Source: a virus. From it: a DNA stretch of 20,036 bases. Both the position numbers and the translations under genes were made by a program. Each line of letters starts with the position of its first letter. Position 1 is the stretch's first letter. The DNA is taken from the IMG/VR virus record IMGVR_UViG_3300021957_000424, positions 1 to 20,036 of that record. The stretch is one strand, 5' to 3'. Shown in pieces: positions 1-7,755 of this stretch. A model generated the notes under the pieces. That model did not search any database, had not been told where the DNA came from, and was given only the letters and a program-made list of their open reading frames with translations.

Positions 1-1
1 A

Positions 2-673
2 TCTTATGAGAATACAGACTTAGGTATGGCAGGGGCGGCAGGAGAAAGAGCATTACAAAACGGAAAAGGTGCTGTTGGTTCAATTGCAGATGTGGTAAAA
101 CAAGGACTAAGCACTTTCTATGATGGCATAACAGGTTCTCAAGGAGGTGCTGTAGGAAGTGTGTTGGTAAATAACTTATTAAAATCTCCTGATTTGAAAA
201 CAACACAAGTCCTAAAAGATAATGTTAGTCTCGCAACAAGAGTAGTGTTAAACCCTAACTCTCGTGTTCTTTTCAAAGATGTTGTCTTTAGAGAGTTTGC
301 TTTTAGTTTCAAACTGATTGCATCATCTAAACATGAAGCAGACCAGATTGAAGGTATGATTAAGTTCTTCCGTAAAGAGTTATACCCAGAAACCATTTTT
401 ACAAATGGGAGCAATCCAAGTGATAAGGGTATTGCATTAGGTATGAAATATCCCAGTAGATTTATGATTAGAATGATGTATGATGGTAAACAAGTTTTCA
501 ATAAAATAAAACCTGCTTACTTAAAAGCAGTCAATACGACATACAACCAAACACAACAATCTTTTCATCCATCTAGTGACGGAAGTAAACCAAAACCATT
601 TGAAGTTGATTTGACACTTAGTTTCCAAGAGTCATTAAAACTATCAAAAGATGATATCAAGGCGGGATTCTAA
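2..673 (+). CDS. Tail-tube cap / initiator baseplate protein (gp48- or gp54-like), 3' part
   Basis: The reading frame is open from base 2, so the first Met at 26 is probably internal and the true start lies upstream; the visible part is about 224 residues. T4 gp48 (364 residues) and gp54 (320) sit on the baseplate hub, start and cap the tail tube, and carry tube-like folds. The central block (VLFKDVVFREFAFSFKLIAS, then an EADQIEGMIKFFRKELYP stretch) and the ending LSFQESLKLSKDDIKAGF look like the tube-fold region of this family: a beta strand, a helix full of acidic/basic residues, then an amphipathic closing strand. I favour gp48 because gp53 follows directly, but gp54 cannot be excluded. 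The stop (671-673) is immediately followed by the gp53 start, and the ribosome-binding site for gp53 lies inside this gene. Confidence 0.65.
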   Translation, partial: SYENTDLGMAGAAGERALQNGKGAVGSIADVVKQGLSTFYDGITGSQGGAVGSVLVNNLLKSPDLKTTQVLKDNVSLATRVVLNPNSRVLFKDVVFREFAFSFKLIASSKHEADQIEGMIKFFRKELYPETIFTNGSNPSDKGIALGMKYPSRFMIRMMYDGKQVFNKIKPAYLKAVNTTYNQTQQSFHPSSDGSKPKPFEVDLTLSFQESLKLSKDDIKAGF

Positions 674-1438
674 ATGACAACTTCTTACTTCCGTAACTTC
701 TCAACTGTGGGATATCAATTTGGTAACGCAGAAAATGCTGTTGCGTTCGACCAACTTACACAGTACATTTCTGTATTGGATGATACCTTACACAATGTTG
801 CTATATTAGAAAAGTACACTATAATGGCAGGAGAAAGACCTGACACATTGTCGTTTAAACTCTATGGTACAGTTGACCACTATTGGTCATTCTTTCTTAT
901 GAACGAACATATCCGTGAATCGGGTTGGGCAATACCCTCCTATGATTTACTTAACGAAGTAAAGATACGATATCCCTATAGGACTATTACTACAAATAGT
1001 GATATGTCTACAGATGATGGTTCAGTAGAACTCTTCCCAATAGGTCAAGTTGTAGAAGGAGAAAGTAGTGGTACAGAAGGAACAATCATTCGTAAGATAC
1101 CAGAGATGGGTCAGATAATAATAGATACTGGAGGGGATACTTTTAATCCTGACGAGTTGTTATCATATAGTCCTACCGAAGGAAACAAAAAAGTATTACA
1201 ACTTATAGCAGAATCTAATCAATACAGTTCCGTTCATCACTATGAAGATACTGATGGAGTACATCAAGATTTAACTCTATTTGATTTCGGTAACCCTAGT
1301 GCATCTTGGATTCCTGTAACATATAGTGACAGGGTAGAGAGAAAGAATGATGAACTCAAAGAGATTATTATTATCAAACCAGAAGCAATCGATGCTATTG
1401 CTACTGAGTTCAAAAGACAAATGAAAAGACGATTGTAA
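674..1438 (+). CDS. gp53: Baseplate wedge subunit gp53
   Basis: gp53 is the last wedge component added in T4; it clamps neighbouring wedges and the hub and allows the six wedges to join. The N-terminal half matches the family pattern: a short aromatic start (SYFRNF), then LTQYISVLDDTLHNVAILEK, a GERPDTLSFKLYG stretch and the D-HYWSFFLMN ... IRESGW motif (about residues 65-90), which is typical of gp53. Length is 254 residues against 196 in T4; the extra length sits after residue 105 in an acidic, Gly/Ser-rich segment (a GEGTI-type beta hairpin region, about residues 120-190) before a C-terminal part rich in Ile, Lys and Glu. The start follows the upstream stop with no gap, with AAGGCGGG at 659-666 as ribosome-binding site. 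Confidence 0.88.
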   Translation: MTTSYFRNFSTVGYQFGNAENAVAFDQLTQYISVLDDTLHNVAILEKYTIMAGERPDTLSFKLYGTVDHYWSFFLMNEHIRESGWAIPSYDLLNEVKIRYPYRTITTNSDMSTDDGSVELFPIGQVVEGESSGTEGTIIRKIPEMGQIIIDTGGDTFNPDELLSYSPTEGNKKVLQLIAESNQYSSVHHYEDTDGVHQDLTLFDFGNPSASWIPVTYSDRVERKNDELKEIIIIKPEAIDAIATEFKRQMKRRL

Positions 1439-1444
1439 AATTAA

Positions 1445-2878
1445 ATGACTGATAATAGTATTAAACCTCAGTTTGTTATTAAGAGAGCAATCATCACTGC
1501 AGATGGTTTCACAAGTTCTGACGGAACCTCTATAGAAAATGATGTCACAGCAATGATTGCAGAACTTAATATTTTTGAATCCCTCGATGTACCCTATCTT
1601 ACAGGCAATGCAGTTATAATGGATACCACAGGATTGTTTTCTGATTTTAGATTTCAGGGGACTGAAAGGATAGAGTTTGAAATAGGAACAGGTGACAACG
1701 AAAATACAACTGCTATCTTAAAAAAACGTTTTATAATGACAGGTATACAAAGGAAAACAAAGACCAATCAAAATGCTAACTCATCTTCATTTGCTTTCAA
1801 TATGATTGATGAGCACGGATTCCTTGGTAGGATTAATAAGATTAGTAAGTCTTACAACGGAAGTCTTGAAACTATGGTCAAGAGGATTCTTCAAAATGAG
1901 TTAGGTAGAAAAGTAGATATCTCATATACAGGAGCATTAACAGAGTTTGATGAACAGAGTGCACAACAGAATATAAAATGTATTATTCCAAATCTAACAC
2001 CTATCGATGCAGTTAGATGGTTAACAAGTAGAATAACAACTCAGACAGGTTCACCTTATTTTGTTTACTCTACTCTTGTGATGCCAGACCTGAGTGGAGA
2101 GGGTGATAATAATACAAACACCGAAGATAACGAACAGGGTTGTGTTGTGAGATTAGGTAATCTTGATACAATGCTACAACAACAACCTTTCAACAAAATA
2201 CCTTATAGGTATACTCCACAAACAACCACATTAGAACTTGACCCTGTATCTGCTTCGTATACAATCAAAGCAATAGATATACCAGCGTCTTCAAGCACTT
2301 TACAACTAATGGAAAAGGGTGCTGTAATGTCTCAATACACTAATACTGATTTGAGTACAGGAGAAGTATTCACAACAAAGTATACCCTGAGTAAACAACT
2401 TAAAAATCTAAAAGATGCTAGTGTTATTGAAAAGGATGATACATTTATTCAAGACATACTTGACCCTAATTTTACTCTCAATAATCTAAACTATCAAGAA
2501 TATAACGCAAAGAAGTATCACACAATAACTTCTATGGGCACCTACGGAAATATAAAGGGGTATCATGATGAGACCGATGAAAATAAGTTCAATCTCAAGG
2601 TTGCCTCTCGTTCTTTATTTTTTGCTTTAAAGAAAAATCCTATTTCTGTAGTTGTAGAAGGTATGACCCTAATCATAGCAAGAGCAAAGGTGGGAGATAT
2701 TATTGACCTTGACATCATAGGTGATAATGTTGATGCGGGAGAAACAGTCGGTCAAGTATTAGATTCAAGATATTCGGGAAACTATTTAATATATGATATG
2801 AAGCATCAGTTCACATCAGAAAGTCATAACTGTATATTGCAACTATATAAGATAGAGAGTGAAGAGGTAATAGAATAA
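1445..2878 (+). CDS. gp27: Baseplate hub subunit, gp27-like
   Basis: Trimeric gp27 forms the central hub ring that adapts the sixfold tail to the threefold gp5 spike. This 477-residue protein (T4: 391) has the expected position, directly before the gp5 OB-fold gene, and a compatible layout: an N-terminal beta barrel-like half (about 1-130, including GTERIEFEIGTG), a helix-containing middle with SLETMVKRILQNELG and NLTPIDAVRWLTSR (about 140-195), and a C-terminal barrel with VGDIIDLDIIG and GNYLIYDMKHQFTSESHNC, resembling the last strands of T4 gp27 where a sequence-distant 'V.EVIHELSNNNSV' occupies the same place. Identification rests on architecture and context more than on strong identity. 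The start has only a weak Shine-Dalgarno match. The end overlaps the next start (TAATG), suggesting coupled translation. Confidence 0.68.
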   Translation: MTDNSIKPQFVIKRAIITADGFTSSDGTSIENDVTAMIAELNIFESLDVPYLTGNAVIMDTTGLFSDFRFQGTERIEFEIGTGDNENTTAILKKRFIMTGIQRKTKTNQNANSSSFAFNMIDEHGFLGRINKISKSYNGSLETMVKRILQNELGRKVDISYTGALTEFDEQSAQQNIKCIIPNLTPIDAVRWLTSRITTQTGSPYFVYSTLVMPDLSGEGDNNTNTEDNEQGCVVRLGNLDTMLQQQPFNKIPYRYTPQTTTLELDPVSASYTIKAIDIPASSSTLQLMEKGAVMSQYTNTDLSTGEVFTTKYTLSKQLKNLKDASVIEKDDTFIQDILDPNFTLNNLNYQEYNAKKYHTITSMGTYGNIKGYHDETDENKFNLKVASRSLFFALKKNPISVVVEGMTLIIARAKVGDIIDLDIIGDNVDAGETVGQVLDSRYSGNYLIYDMKHQFTSESHNCILQLYKIESEEVIE

Positions 2879-3708
2879 TGAGACCCATTCTTTCGGAATA
2901 TTATGGTGATAACACTCGTTGGTTTATTGCGACTGTTGTAAACTCAACACCTCCTGCAGGGTATGAAGGACGAGTGAAGATACGTATACACGGATTACAT
3001 AGTGAATCAACATTAGATATTCCAGAAGACCATTTACCTTGGGCACAATGTGTTCTGCCCACAACAGAAGGTGGAGTATCGGGTATTGGTAAGATGCCTC
3101 GTGTGTTGCCAAGTGCGTTAGTGTTTGGTATGTTTATGGATGGTGTAAACTCACAGACACCTATCGTTTTGGGTTCTCTTCCTAAAACAGAAAGTCCTTC
3201 TGAGATACAAAAACTAACAATGGCACAAAAGTTTGATAATAATGTTCTATCTTCTAGCAATCTAGTAATAGTAGATAGTAAAGATGTTCCAGGTAAATTT
3301 GGACTTCAAGACGTTGATTCAAATAGAGTAGAGTACACCCTACAATACTTTCTCAATCTAGGATATACCTACATGCAATCTTTAGGTATCGCAGAGAACC
3401 TGAGTCAAAAAGGAATGGTATCAGGAGCAAGAGGGGAAGGTTTGTTTAGTCCCTTTGGTATTGCTGAATGGAACGGAGAAAGATTGAAGAACCTAAAAGC
3501 ATTCTCAAACACATACGAACTCTTTACCACTCAACTAGACTTCATTACATTTGAACTCAACGGAACTCAAAGGTCTGCTAATATAAGATTATTACAAACA
3601 GACCGATTTAAGGGTGAAAAGGGGTCTCTTAAAGTTTTTGCTAAATACTACTTGAAGATGGATTTGGCAAAACTTACGAAACTTAAGAGTCAAGGAGATT
3701 ATGAGTAA
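2878..3708 (+). CDS. gp5 N-terminal-like OB-fold hub protein with degenerate phage tail lysozyme domain
   Basis: Residues about 10-105 align with the OB-fold of T4 gp5: RWFIATV (T4 NWFVGVV), GRVKIRIHGLH (GRVRVRVVGLH), IPEDHLPWAQCVLP (IPTEKLPWMSVIQP), VSGIG, then VFGMFMDG and PIVLGSLP (T4 GIVLGTYGG). This domain sits on gp27 and leads into the spike. The rest of T4 gp5 is missing: no T4-type lysozyme and no beta-helix. Instead residues about 155-245 resemble the 'phage tail lysozyme' family (Phage_lysozyme2): YFLNLGYTYMQSLGIAENL, FGIAEWNGERLKNLKAFS, TTQLDFITFELNG. In that family a catalytic Glu follows the NL pair (NLxxES); here the residue is Lys178, so the domain may be inactive. Ribosome-binding site GAGGT lies at about 2863-2867. 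Both ends overlap neighbours by one base. The OB-fold call is firm; the lysozyme-like call is from memory of the family pattern. Confidence 0.82.
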   Translation: MRPILSEYYGDNTRWFIATVVNSTPPAGYEGRVKIRIHGLHSESTLDIPEDHLPWAQCVLPTTEGGVSGIGKMPRVLPSALVFGMFMDGVNSQTPIVLGSLPKTESPSEIQKLTMAQKFDNNVLSSSNLVIVDSKDVPGKFGLQDVDSNRVEYTLQYFLNLGYTYMQSLGIAENLSQKGMVSGARGEGLFSPFGIAEWNGERLKNLKAFSNTYELFTTQLDFITFELNGTQRSANIRLLQTDRFKGEKGSLKVFAKYYLKMDLAKLTKLKSQGDYE

Positions 3709-6107
3709 TGGCATTAGGTAAGGTAAAAGAACTAATAAATGATGAACTCCTCAGAAAAGTTCGCGTAAATGATATACCTGAATCTGTCATCAAAACTAAA
3801 AATCTAAAAGATGCTCTTGGTGATGTAACTGTAAAATATGAAAAAGATAAACTCTTTGCTATCAATCATTTACATACCGAAGGATTAGTAGATTCTATTA
3901 GTATAAAGACTTTCTCAGATGATGTGAAGGATGTTGGAGTATTAGGAACTGCTATTAAATCGGGTATACAAGGAACCCTTGCAAGAGAGTCAAGTATTAT
4001 AGGTGACCAAACAGACGGAAAAACGTTTGGAGGATTTATTAAATCTGTGGGAAATACTGACGGTTCTGTAGGTGTTGCAAAGTTAGGTGGCAACTTTGGG
4101 TTGACAGGTGTAACAAGACCGAACGTAAAATGTATAGGTTCAGGTTCACCACAAGCAATCATTCAAGCAACCACTACAGTAGAAGCATTAGTGAACACTA
4201 CACGAGTTGATATTGCAACATTTCTTGATTCTCTTCCAGAAGTTATAGGGAGACCTGCTCAAGGATTTCTTACAATAGTTTTAAAGGTTGCAAAAGAACT
4301 TGGAATAACAGATGCTATAATGGCACAAGTATCCCCCTTTGCTCAACTACAAAAAACCTTTTCAGATGTACTCATGAACTCACCTTTGGGTGGAATTATG
4401 TCCGTTGTAAATAATGGTGTGGATTTTTTGAATGATAGTATTACTGACCTTGGTAAAAACTTAGGTTTAGATATCAGTACTTTTATTGGTGATACATTTC
4501 CTTCACCAACAGAAGTTGTTTTTTTAGACAGTACTACAGGTCTTCGCGTTCTGGAAGGAACGACGTTAACTGATGGACTTTTTGATGGAAGTATTATTGC
4601 ACAAACTGTTCCAGACCCAACTAAGTTTAACCTTGGTGGATTTCTAAAAGATATTGCTGAACAGACTATAAAAGAAGGTACTGCCATGCTTCATTCTATG
4701 GTAGCACAAGAACTACCATTCGGTGAAACGATAACATTATTGAATGCTCTTGCGGCAGGAGGTCGTCAAGCAAATGAAGCATTAGTTTCTATTACAGTAC
4801 GAGACCCAAATATAAAGGCACTGATACTTGATGGTGAAGTGAAACCAGAACTTATAGTAAAAGCGGTGGGTGACGATTTAGGGCAGACCATAAATAATGT
4901 GAGGAGTGCGTTAGAAGAAGACGGAACCTCTGCCGCAACTATTGCTGAAGTTGCTGATGCGTTAAATAAGAACGAACTCAGGATTGCAAACGAGTTCCGT
5001 CAAACATTAACTGCTATACTTGCAAGTGATGTACCTTCATCCCCTCTCAATTCAGATGTTGAAATAGAAATAGGAAAACCATTTACATATGTTTCCTCTA
5101 CGGAAGAGTTAGATTTTGAAATGGCAAGTAGCATTCATTCTCTCTATACTAGTAGAGAAATAAACAATGTTGTTATTCACGCAACCGAGACATTTACTAA
5201 TAAGAATATTGGTGTAGAAGAAATAGAAGCAGTTCAAGGAGACATTGGATATCATTATGTCATAAGACGTGATGGTAGACTTCAACGTGGAATACAACTT
5301 GGACAATCTGGTAACCATACCGAGACAGGAAACTATAACGAAACCTCCATAGGTATTGCTATGGTCGGTGGTATTCTAAGTCCTGCAACAGAAGGTTCTT
5401 GGCAAACATCGAGTGCATCTTTTACTCGCGAACAATATAATACATTGGAACAGTTCCTTGGTGTGTTCTATCATCATGTTGCAGGGGGAGAAGTGTTTGG
5501 TCATAACGATTTAAATCCAAATGAGTTAGACCCATACTTTGATGTTCAAGAATATATACTATCTTTGTTTGGAAGAGTAAACGAAACCTTTGTTGAAGAA
5601 CCTGAATCAGAACAAACTCCTATATTCATTCCAGACCCTAGTTTATTAGATGCCTCAAGTCTTTCTGATAAAGCAAGTGGAATATATAAAGCAAAATATG
5701 CAATCCAATCTACTAATGGTAAGTTTGTTGACCCCGACTTATTGAGAGATGATATACCTTTAAGATTAGATGCTATGGCAAATGTTATGGAAAGAAATCT
5801 AATCATCACAAGTGGGTTCCGTACTCAGGCACAAGGTGATGCTATCGGAAGTTCTCGAAAGAGTAAACATAGAACAGGTCAAGCAATCGATGTGTCAAGA
5901 GATGGTATGAAGGACGCAGAGTTACAGAAACTTATTGAAGCGGCAATCCAAGCAGGGTTCCGTGGTGTTGGAATATATAATGGACACTTTCATTTTGATA
6001 CAGGTGGTAAGAGATGTTGGGGTCCAGAAGGTACTCGCGCAAGTCTTGGTAAATCTCAATATGCATTTGCTCGTGCCACACTCAACTCATACAATTATAA
6101 TACATAG
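3708..6107 (+). CDS. Hub-associated peptidoglycan hydrolase: N-terminal structural region, amidase and M15 peptidase
   Basis: This 799-residue protein lies between the OB-fold and needle genes, where T4 gp5 carries its lysozyme. Residues 1-475 are unrecognised, Gly/Ala/Thr-rich, without a signal peptide or clear membrane segment. Residues about 476-630 are an Amidase_2 domain, which cuts between N-acetylmuramic acid and L-Ala: zinc ligands read as His491 (VVIHAT), His599 (FGHNDLNP) and Asp608 (LDPYFD), with the conserved Tyr515 in IGYHYVIRRDGRL. The position two before the third ligand, Lys in T7 lysozyme and AmpD, is Glu606 here. Residues about 655-795 are an M15 (D-Ala-D-Ala carboxypeptidase/endopeptidase-like) domain: His721 and Asp728 in SKHRTGQAIDVS, and His762 in GHFHFDTGGKRCW. 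The pair would open glycan-peptide and peptide bonds during injection. AAGGAG at 3693-3698 sets the start; TAATG overlap with the gene before. Confidence 0.85.
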   Translation: MALGKVKELINDELLRKVRVNDIPESVIKTKNLKDALGDVTVKYEKDKLFAINHLHTEGLVDSISIKTFSDDVKDVGVLGTAIKSGIQGTLARESSIIGDQTDGKTFGGFIKSVGNTDGSVGVAKLGGNFGLTGVTRPNVKCIGSGSPQAIIQATTTVEALVNTTRVDIATFLDSLPEVIGRPAQGFLTIVLKVAKELGITDAIMAQVSPFAQLQKTFSDVLMNSPLGGIMSVVNNGVDFLNDSITDLGKNLGLDISTFIGDTFPSPTEVVFLDSTTGLRVLEGTTLTDGLFDGSIIAQTVPDPTKFNLGGFLKDIAEQTIKEGTAMLHSMVAQELPFGETITLLNALAAGGRQANEALVSITVRDPNIKALILDGEVKPELIVKAVGDDLGQTINNVRSALEEDGTSAATIAEVADALNKNELRIANEFRQTLTAILASDVPSSPLNSDVEIEIGKPFTYVSSTEELDFEMASSIHSLYTSREINNVVIHATETFTNKNIGVEEIEAVQGDIGYHYVIRRDGRLQRGIQLGQSGNHTETGNYNETSIGIAMVGGILSPATEGSWQTSSASFTREQYNTLEQFLGVFYHHVAGGEVFGHNDLNPNELDPYFDVQEYILSLFGRVNETFVEEPESEQTPIFIPDPSLLDASSLSDKASGIYKAKYAIQSTNGKFVDPDLLRDDIPLRLDAMANVMERNLIITSGFRTQAQGDAIGSSRKSKHRTGQAIDVSRDGMKDAELQKLIEAAIQAGFRGVGIYNGHFHFDTGGKRCWGPEGTRASLGKSQYAFARATLNSYNYNT

Positions 6108-6114
6108 GTGAATA

Positions 6115-7755
6115 ATGACTACAAGTAAAGACAACTTTAAAGCAAGAACAGAAGATGGAGGTCTAGGTGCCGAACTTACTGTTGGTGTTCCAGATAATGG
6201 AATGCAAAATGCTTCGGGTGATTATCCAAAGAGAGAATATAACTTTGGTCCATCTATTAACAAAGCGGCAGTTGGTACTAAGGTAAACAAACTCTACACG
6301 GGTGGTGGAGATTATGATGTTCCTTTGAACATACCAGAACAGATGCCTTCTCAATATCCATTCAATCAAGTAGATGAAACTCCAAGTGGGCACGTCATTG
6401 AGATGGACGATACTCCAGGAGGAGAAAGAGTTCTTATTCGTCATCGTAAAGGGTCGGGTGTAGAGTTACGTGCCGACGGTACGGTTGTAATATCTGCATT
6501 GAATAATAAGGTTGAGGTGACAGGGGGAGACCAAACTGTGATTGTTGAGGGTCACGGTAATCTTGTATACAACGGAAATCTTAATCTCAGAGTAAGTGGT
6601 GATATGAATGTCGATGTTGGAGGAGATTATAACCTCAATGTATCGGGTAACCGAAAAGATGAAACAGGAAGAAACTTTAGTAATCATATTACAGGGGATG
6701 TAACAGAACATTTACTTGGAACAAAAATAGAAAAGGTAGTAGGAAGAAACGTTCAAATTAATCTTGCTGACTTTGACCACGGTATAAAAGGTAGTGCTGA
6801 TATTATGGTTGAGGGTAACTATGAACTTTCAAGTCATAAAGAAATGGTTCTGTCTTCTACTGAGAGATTAGATGCTATTTCTAAGAAAGTTAGAGTAACA
6901 GGTAGTAAGAGATTAGACATACAAGGTTCTTATGGAACTATCGGTGGTGCGTTCACAAGATTTACAGGACAGACTTATTCTGGTGCGTTAAAGAAAAGAG
7001 ATTATACCGCAGAAGTTTATACGAGTGGTGTGAGTGCTACAGCGGCACGAGACAGTGCTAATGGACCTGTCACTGGAGCAACTTTAGCAGATGATGCTAC
7101 TAACTTAGATTCATATGATGCTACATCACAAGACTTCGAGACCGCAATATTCCACGGAAGTCTTTATGGTACAGCAAAGAAAGCACAACTTGCTGACAAC
7201 GCAAATAAATCTATTACCGCATTTTTCTCAGCAACTGCCGCCGCACCTTTCGTTGCACCTCCGGGTGGTCTAACTATATTGAGGGCGGCAGATATGATAG
7301 CAAACTTTGATTTAGAAACAGAGGGTGGTCACTTTACTGTAGAACCCGACAAGGTAGCAAGAATATATGAGGGAACTGTTTCAGCAGACTCTTCTAATGC
7401 ATACGAACATCTACAAGGTAAACCTATGAACGAGGTTAGTGTTGATGCAGGTGACTATATGAGGTCAGAGATGAAAGGTAAAGAGCACTATCAAATAGAT
7501 GGTGTACCTGTGTTCAATAGGAAACCCACTATCAATGAGGTTCGCTCTGCTTTCAGGAATAAAAAATCAAGAGGAGAACAACAACCTTCTCATGTAGGAA
7601 ACCTAATGATAATGGAAGGAATAATCAATCCTTTAGGTTATGATAGGTTTGCACCTAAAATAGGTAGAACTGTGGGTAAAAAACCAAATAGTAAATATGG
7701 ATATACTGCGATAGGAAACTCCATAGAAAATCGAGGAAAGAGATTTAGAAAATGA
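6115..7755 (+). CDS. gp5: gp5 C-terminal-like spike needle (beta-helix) with long extra C-terminal region
   Basis: Residues 81-105 carry the signature that opens the needle part of T4 gp5: YPFNQVDETPSGHVIEMDDT then PGGER (T4 YPYVHTMETESGHIQEFDDT, PGQER). Residues about 115-275 are a run of short Val/Gly/Asn/Asp repeats (VEVTGGDQTVIVEGHGNL, LNLRVSGDMNVDVGGDYNL), the octad-like pattern that makes the triple-stranded beta-helix which pierces the outer membrane. The first 80 residues are an Asp/Gly-rich leader with no OB-fold or lysozyme. T4 gp5 ends soon after its needle; here about 270 more residues follow (280-546), with an Ala/Asp-rich segment, FHGSLYGTAKKAQLADNANK, and a basic tail. No PAAR-type tip motif is visible. 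AGGTGA at 6106-6111, overlapping the upstream stop, is the likely ribosome-binding site. Confidence 0.82.
   Translation: MTTSKDNFKARTEDGGLGAELTVGVPDNGMQNASGDYPKREYNFGPSINKAAVGTKVNKLYTGGGDYDVPLNIPEQMPSQYPFNQVDETPSGHVIEMDDTPGGERVLIRHRKGSGVELRADGTVVISALNNKVEVTGGDQTVIVEGHGNLVYNGNLNLRVSGDMNVDVGGDYNLNVSGNRKDETGRNFSNHITGDVTEHLLGTKIEKVVGRNVQINLADFDHGIKGSADIMVEGNYELSSHKEMVLSSTERLDAISKKVRVTGSKRLDIQGSYGTIGGAFTRFTGQTYSGALKKRDYTAEVYTSGVSATAARDSANGPVTGATLADDATNLDSYDATSQDFETAIFHGSLYGTAKKAQLADNANKSITAFFSATAAAPFVAPPGGLTILRAADMIANFDLETEGGHFTVEPDKVARIYEGTVSADSSNAYEHLQGKPMNEVSVDAGDYMRSEMKGKEHYQIDGVPVFNRKPTINEVRSAFRNKKSRGEQQPSHVGNLMIMEGIINPLGYDRFAPKIGRTVGKKPNSKYGYTAIGNSIENRGKRFRK

Noticed and set aside
1-673. Treating the Met at 26 as the true start of the first gene
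   Set aside because: The frame stays open to the window edge and the family is longer than the visible part, so the gene is best taken as truncated by the window.
2878-3708. An active T4-type lysozyme in the OB-fold gene
   Set aside because: None of the T4 lysozyme motif (the DEG...TIGIGH region) is present; the resemblance is to another phage lysozyme family and lacks the key Glu.
4885-4895. CATAAATA near 4890 and TATAAATC near 15247 as late promoters
   Set aside because: Each differs from the octamer at one end, lies inside a long gene and is far from any downstream start.
5529-5531. Missing zinc ligand in the amidase because there is no Cys as in T7 lysozyme
   Set aside because: AmpD-type members use Asp as third ligand, and Asp608 is in the right place.
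6115-7755. Needle gene as an ordinary tail fibre
   Set aside because: The residue 81-105 signature and the Val-Gly octads match T4 gp5C better than any fibre; only the extra C-terminal part looks fibre-like.
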